From the NCBI RefSeq assembly GCF_004122735.1, contig NZ_SDIF01000018.1, forward strand, positions 34,807-98,806: a DNA stretch of 64,000 bases, in the 5' to 3' direction. Positions 62,039 through 64,000 of this stretch are shown here, piece by piece. The notes beneath the pieces were generated by a model. It made no database searches and had not been told where the DNA came from. It worked only from the letters and a program-made list of their open reading frames with translations. The translations under genes and the position numbers were made by a program. This DNA is from Streptomyces sioyaensis (lineage in GTDB: Bacteria > Actinomycetota > Actinomycetes > Streptomycetales > Streptomycetaceae). Numbering within the stretch: position 1 is the stretch's first letter; each line of letters opens with the position of its first letter.

Positions 62039-62411
62039 GGCTCCTTGAGGGGGCAGGAAGTGCTACCGACGGAGGTTCTGGTGGGACGCCGGGCCGGGTA
62101 CGTCGCACCGTCCTGCCGGCTCCGACGACGTGGTGCACTGCGGGCGGGAAAGGCGACATGTCCATGACCCAGGCAGCCGCACCATCACACCGGGACAGTG
62201 CGGCGTCAAGGGATGTCTCCGAGCAGAGCGGGGTTTGTCGAAAAATGTCAGGCGCCGCCCGATATCCGGGCACTCGCCGCCGCTGCCCCGGCGACGCTCC
62301 GGCTCCGTGCCGCCGGCCCGCTCCGGCTCCGTGCCGAGGTCCCAGGACGCCGACAGCCCCCGCACCGGTGCGTGGCCGGTGCGGGGGCTGTCGGTACGGT
62401 GACGGATCCGG
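62039..62411. other. Intergenic region between aminopeptidase and aldehyde dehydrogenase genes
   Basis: About 370 bp with no supported gene. It holds the aminopeptidase promoter, a short direct repeat near 62297-62335 (CGGCTCCGTGCCG twice) and a strong terminator. Confidence 0.55.
62350..62394 (-). terminator. Terminator after the aldehyde dehydrogenase gene
   Basis: CCGACAGCCCCCGCACCGG and its exact complement form a 19-bp stem with a seven-base loop, starting 18 bp beyond the stop codon. Confidence 0.9.
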
Positions 62412-63941
62412 TCAGAGGAAGCTGACGTTCTGGGCGAGGGCCAGTCGGCTGGAGTAGTTGATGGTGTTGGTGGCGGACCGCATGTAGGCGCGCCAGGCGT
62501 CGGAGCCGGACTCGCGGCCGCCTCCGGTTTCCTTCTCCCCGCCGAAGGCGCCGCCGATCTCGGCTCCGGAGGTGCCGATGTTGACGTTGGCGATACCGCA
62601 GTCGGAGCCTTCCGCGGACAGGAAGAGCTCGGCTTCCTGCTGGTCACGGGTGAAGATGCTGGACGAGAGGCCCTGCGGGACATCGTTGTGCAGGGCGATG
62701 GCCTCGTCGAGGGTGTCGTAGGTCAGCACGTACAGGAGGGGCGCGAAGGTCTCTTCGCGGACGACCTCGGTCTGTTCGTCGACGCGGACGAGGACCGGTT
62801 CGACGTAACTGGCCCGGGGCGCTTCGTCGGTGAGGCGCCGGTTGCCGCCCGCGAGGATCTTGCCGCCCTCGGCCTGCACCCGGGTCAGGGCGTCCTGCAT
62901 GGTCGCCAGGGCCCGGGGGGAGATGAGGGGGCCGACGAGGGTGGTCTCGTCGAAGGGGTCGCCGATGGGGAGCTTCTGGTAGGCGGCGGTGAGGCGGGCG
63001 AGGAGGGTGTCGGCGATGTCGCGGTGCACGATGAGCCGGCGCAGGGTGGTGCAGCGCTGCCCCGCGGTGCCGGCGGCCGCGAAGACGATGCCCTGCACGG
63101 CGAGATCGAGGTCCGCGGAGGGGGCGACCACGGCCGCGTTGTTGCCGCCGAGTTCGAGCAGGCTGCGGCCGAAGCGGGCCGCGACGCGGGGGCCGACCTC
63201 GCGTCCCATACGGGTCGAGCCGGTGGCGCTGACCAGCGCGACGCGGGGGTCGTCCACGAGCGCTTCGCCGACGCCGCGGTCGCCGAGCAGCAGCCGGTGG
63301 ACCTCACGCGGGGCGCCGACCTCCTCGGCGGCCCGGGCGAGCAGCCGGTCGCAGGCGAGCGCGATCAGCGAGGTGAGTTCGGACGGCTTCCAGACCACGG
63401 TGTCACCGCAGACCAGGGCGACGGCGGTGTTCCATGACCACACCGCGGCGGGGAAGTTGAACGCGGAGATGACGCCGACCACGCCGAGCGGGTGCCAGGT
63501 CTCGGCGAGTCGGTGGCCGGGGCGCTCGGAGGCGATCGTGCGGCCATAGAGCTGGCGGGACAGGCCGACGGCGAAGTCGCAGATGTCGATCATTTCCTGG
63601 ACCTCGCCGAGCGCCTCGGAGCGGATCTTGCCCGCTTCGATGGTGATGAGGTCGGCCAGGTCGTTCTTGTGGTCACGCAGCAACTCCCCCAGCCGCCGTA
63701 CGAGTTCCCCGCGGCGCGGTGCCGGGGTGGTACGCCAGGTCAGGAAGGCCGCACGGGCGTCCGCGATGGCCTTTTCGGTGTCGGCGGCGGTGGCGGCCCG
63801 CAGGCCGAAGAGGTCCTCGCCGGTGATCGGGCTGCGGGCGGCGAAGTCGCTGCCTTCCTCGACGGTGACGTCGAGGCGGGCGAGGCCGGCGCGGGCGCGG
63901 GCCCGCAGGTCCTCGGTGGTGGGGAGGGCCGTGCTGGACAT
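62412..63941 (-). CDS. Aldehyde dehydrogenase, ALDH7/aminoadipate-semialdehyde type
   Basis: A 509-residue NAD-dependent enzyme. WHPLGVVGVISAFNFPAAVW and WKPSELT near residues 145-195 bind the cofactor, GSTRMGREVG is the next turn, LELGGNNAAVV near 265 holds the catalytic Glu, and FAAAGTAGQRCTTLRR near 300 the catalytic Cys. NVNIGTSGAEIGGAFGGEK near 455 is typical of antiquitin (ALDH7) relatives, which oxidise aminoadipate semialdehyde in lysine breakdown. The ATG at 63941 has AAGGAG four bases upstream. Sequence just beyond that ribosome site is an inverted copy of part of this gene. Confidence 0.9.
   Translation of the reverse strand: MSSTALPTTEDLRARARAGLARLDVTVEEGSDFAARSPITGEDLFGLRAATAADTEKAIADARAAFLTWRTTPAPRRGELVRRLGELLRDHKNDLADLITIEAGKIRSEALGEVQEMIDICDFAVGLSRQLYGRTIASERPGHRLAETWHPLGVVGVISAFNFPAAVWSWNTAVALVCGDTVVWKPSELTSLIALACDRLLARAAEEVGAPREVHRLLLGDRGVGEALVDDPRVALVSATGSTRMGREVGPRVAARFGRSLLELGGNNAAVVAPSADLDLAVQGIVFAAAGTAGQRCTTLRRLIVHRDIADTLLARLTAAYQKLPIGDPFDETTLVGPLISPRALATMQDALTRVQAEGGKILAGGNRRLTDEAPRASYVEPVLVRVDEQTEVVREETFAPLLYVLTYDTLDEAIALHNDVPQGLSSSIFTRDQQEAELFLSAEGSDCGIANVNIGTSGAEIGGAFGGEKETGGGRESGSDAWRAYMRSATNTINYSSRLALAQNVSFL
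63642..63691. repeat. Left arm of a 50-bp perfect inverted repeat (inside the dehydrogenase gene)
   Basis: This stretch encodes the segment around GELLRDHKNDLADLIT of the dehydrogenase. Its exact complement is at 63951-64000. Confidence 0.95.
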
Positions 63942-63950
63942 GGTGCTCCT

Positions 63951-64000
63951 TGGGGGAGTTGCTGCGTGACCACAAGAACGACCTGGCCGACCTCATCACC
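63951..64000. repeat. Right arm of the 50-bp inverted repeat, at the window edge
   Basis: It is the exact reverse complement of 63642-63691 and may continue past the window. It begins at the edge of the dehydrogenase ribosome site. A contig-end fold-back artefact is the simplest explanation. Confidence 0.95.

Noticed and set aside
62297..62335. Two copies of CGGCTCCGTGCCG as a possible CRISPR or operator array
   Set aside because: There are only two short copies, with no further units or cas genes, so chance in GC-rich DNA is more likely.
1..64000. tRNA, rRNA, riboswitch, phage attachment site or replication origin
   Set aside because: I saw no tRNA-like cloverleaf, rRNA stretch, known riboswitch core, integrase with att site or DnaA-box cluster, but short RNAs could be missed by eye.

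Overview
The window is high-GC actinobacterial DNA, almost certainly from a Streptomyces. Signs are strong GC-rich codon bias, purine-rich Shine-Dalgarno sites, a modular type I polyketide synthase with very large LuxR-type activators, a SigB/SigF-type sigma factor among several SpoIIE-type phosphatases, a streptogrisin-like protease, and a TTA codon in one regulatory gene.

Region 1 (1-30330) is one edge of a polyketide gene cluster. Two PKS genes lie on the minus strand. The upstream one (3700-16509) is complete: a KSQ loading module plus two KS-AT-KR-ACP modules. The next (1-3653) runs off the left edge in its KR domain. Every acyltransferase carries methylmalonyl signatures, so the visible chain start is all-propionate. 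An NDP-hexose 2,3-dehydratase gene is divergent from the PKS and implies a 2-deoxysugar on the product. Five regulators follow (TetR, GntR/FadR, LAL-LuxR, PAS-LuxR, LAL-LuxR), then a Sfp-type phosphopantetheinyl transferase and a DUF5988-like small protein. Sequences resembling the PimM-type PAS-LuxR operator occur in four intergenic regions of this segment and may define a local regulon.

Region 2 (30600-49500) is ordinary-looking Streptomyces chromosome. It holds two small secreted proteins, a lipoprotein/histidine kinase pair with no response regulator, a PAS-PAS-GAF-PP2C phosphatase, a secreted acid-phosphatase-like esterase, a membrane-anchored beta-propeller, a C-terminally truncated methyltransferase, an SDR, a PTP-like phosphatase, an ABC exporter preceded by an unusual 47-codon ORF, a streptogrisin-like protease, AlkB, an IclR regulator, a membrane SpoIIE phosphatase and a SigB/SigF-like sigma factor. 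Convergent gene ends are marked by strong hairpins.

Region 3 (49550-58054) looks like an inserted island bounded by two transposase remnants, IS5-like on the left and IS481-like on the right. Its core is an overlapping operon for an IclR regulator, family III CoA-transferase, CitE-type lyase, cyclase-family hydrolase and MmgE/PrpD protein, with a divergent MFS transporter. It probably takes up and degrades an organic acid through its CoA ester. An anti-sigma-type ATPase gene containing a TTA codon and an unknown protein fill the right part.

Region 4 (58294-64000) carries another SpoIIE-type phosphatase, a small unknown protein, a secreted M28 aminopeptidase and an aminoadipate-semialdehyde-type aldehyde dehydrogenase. 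The last 50 bases of the window are an exact inverted copy of part of that dehydrogenase gene. This is either a real rearrangement or a fold-back artefact at a contig end.
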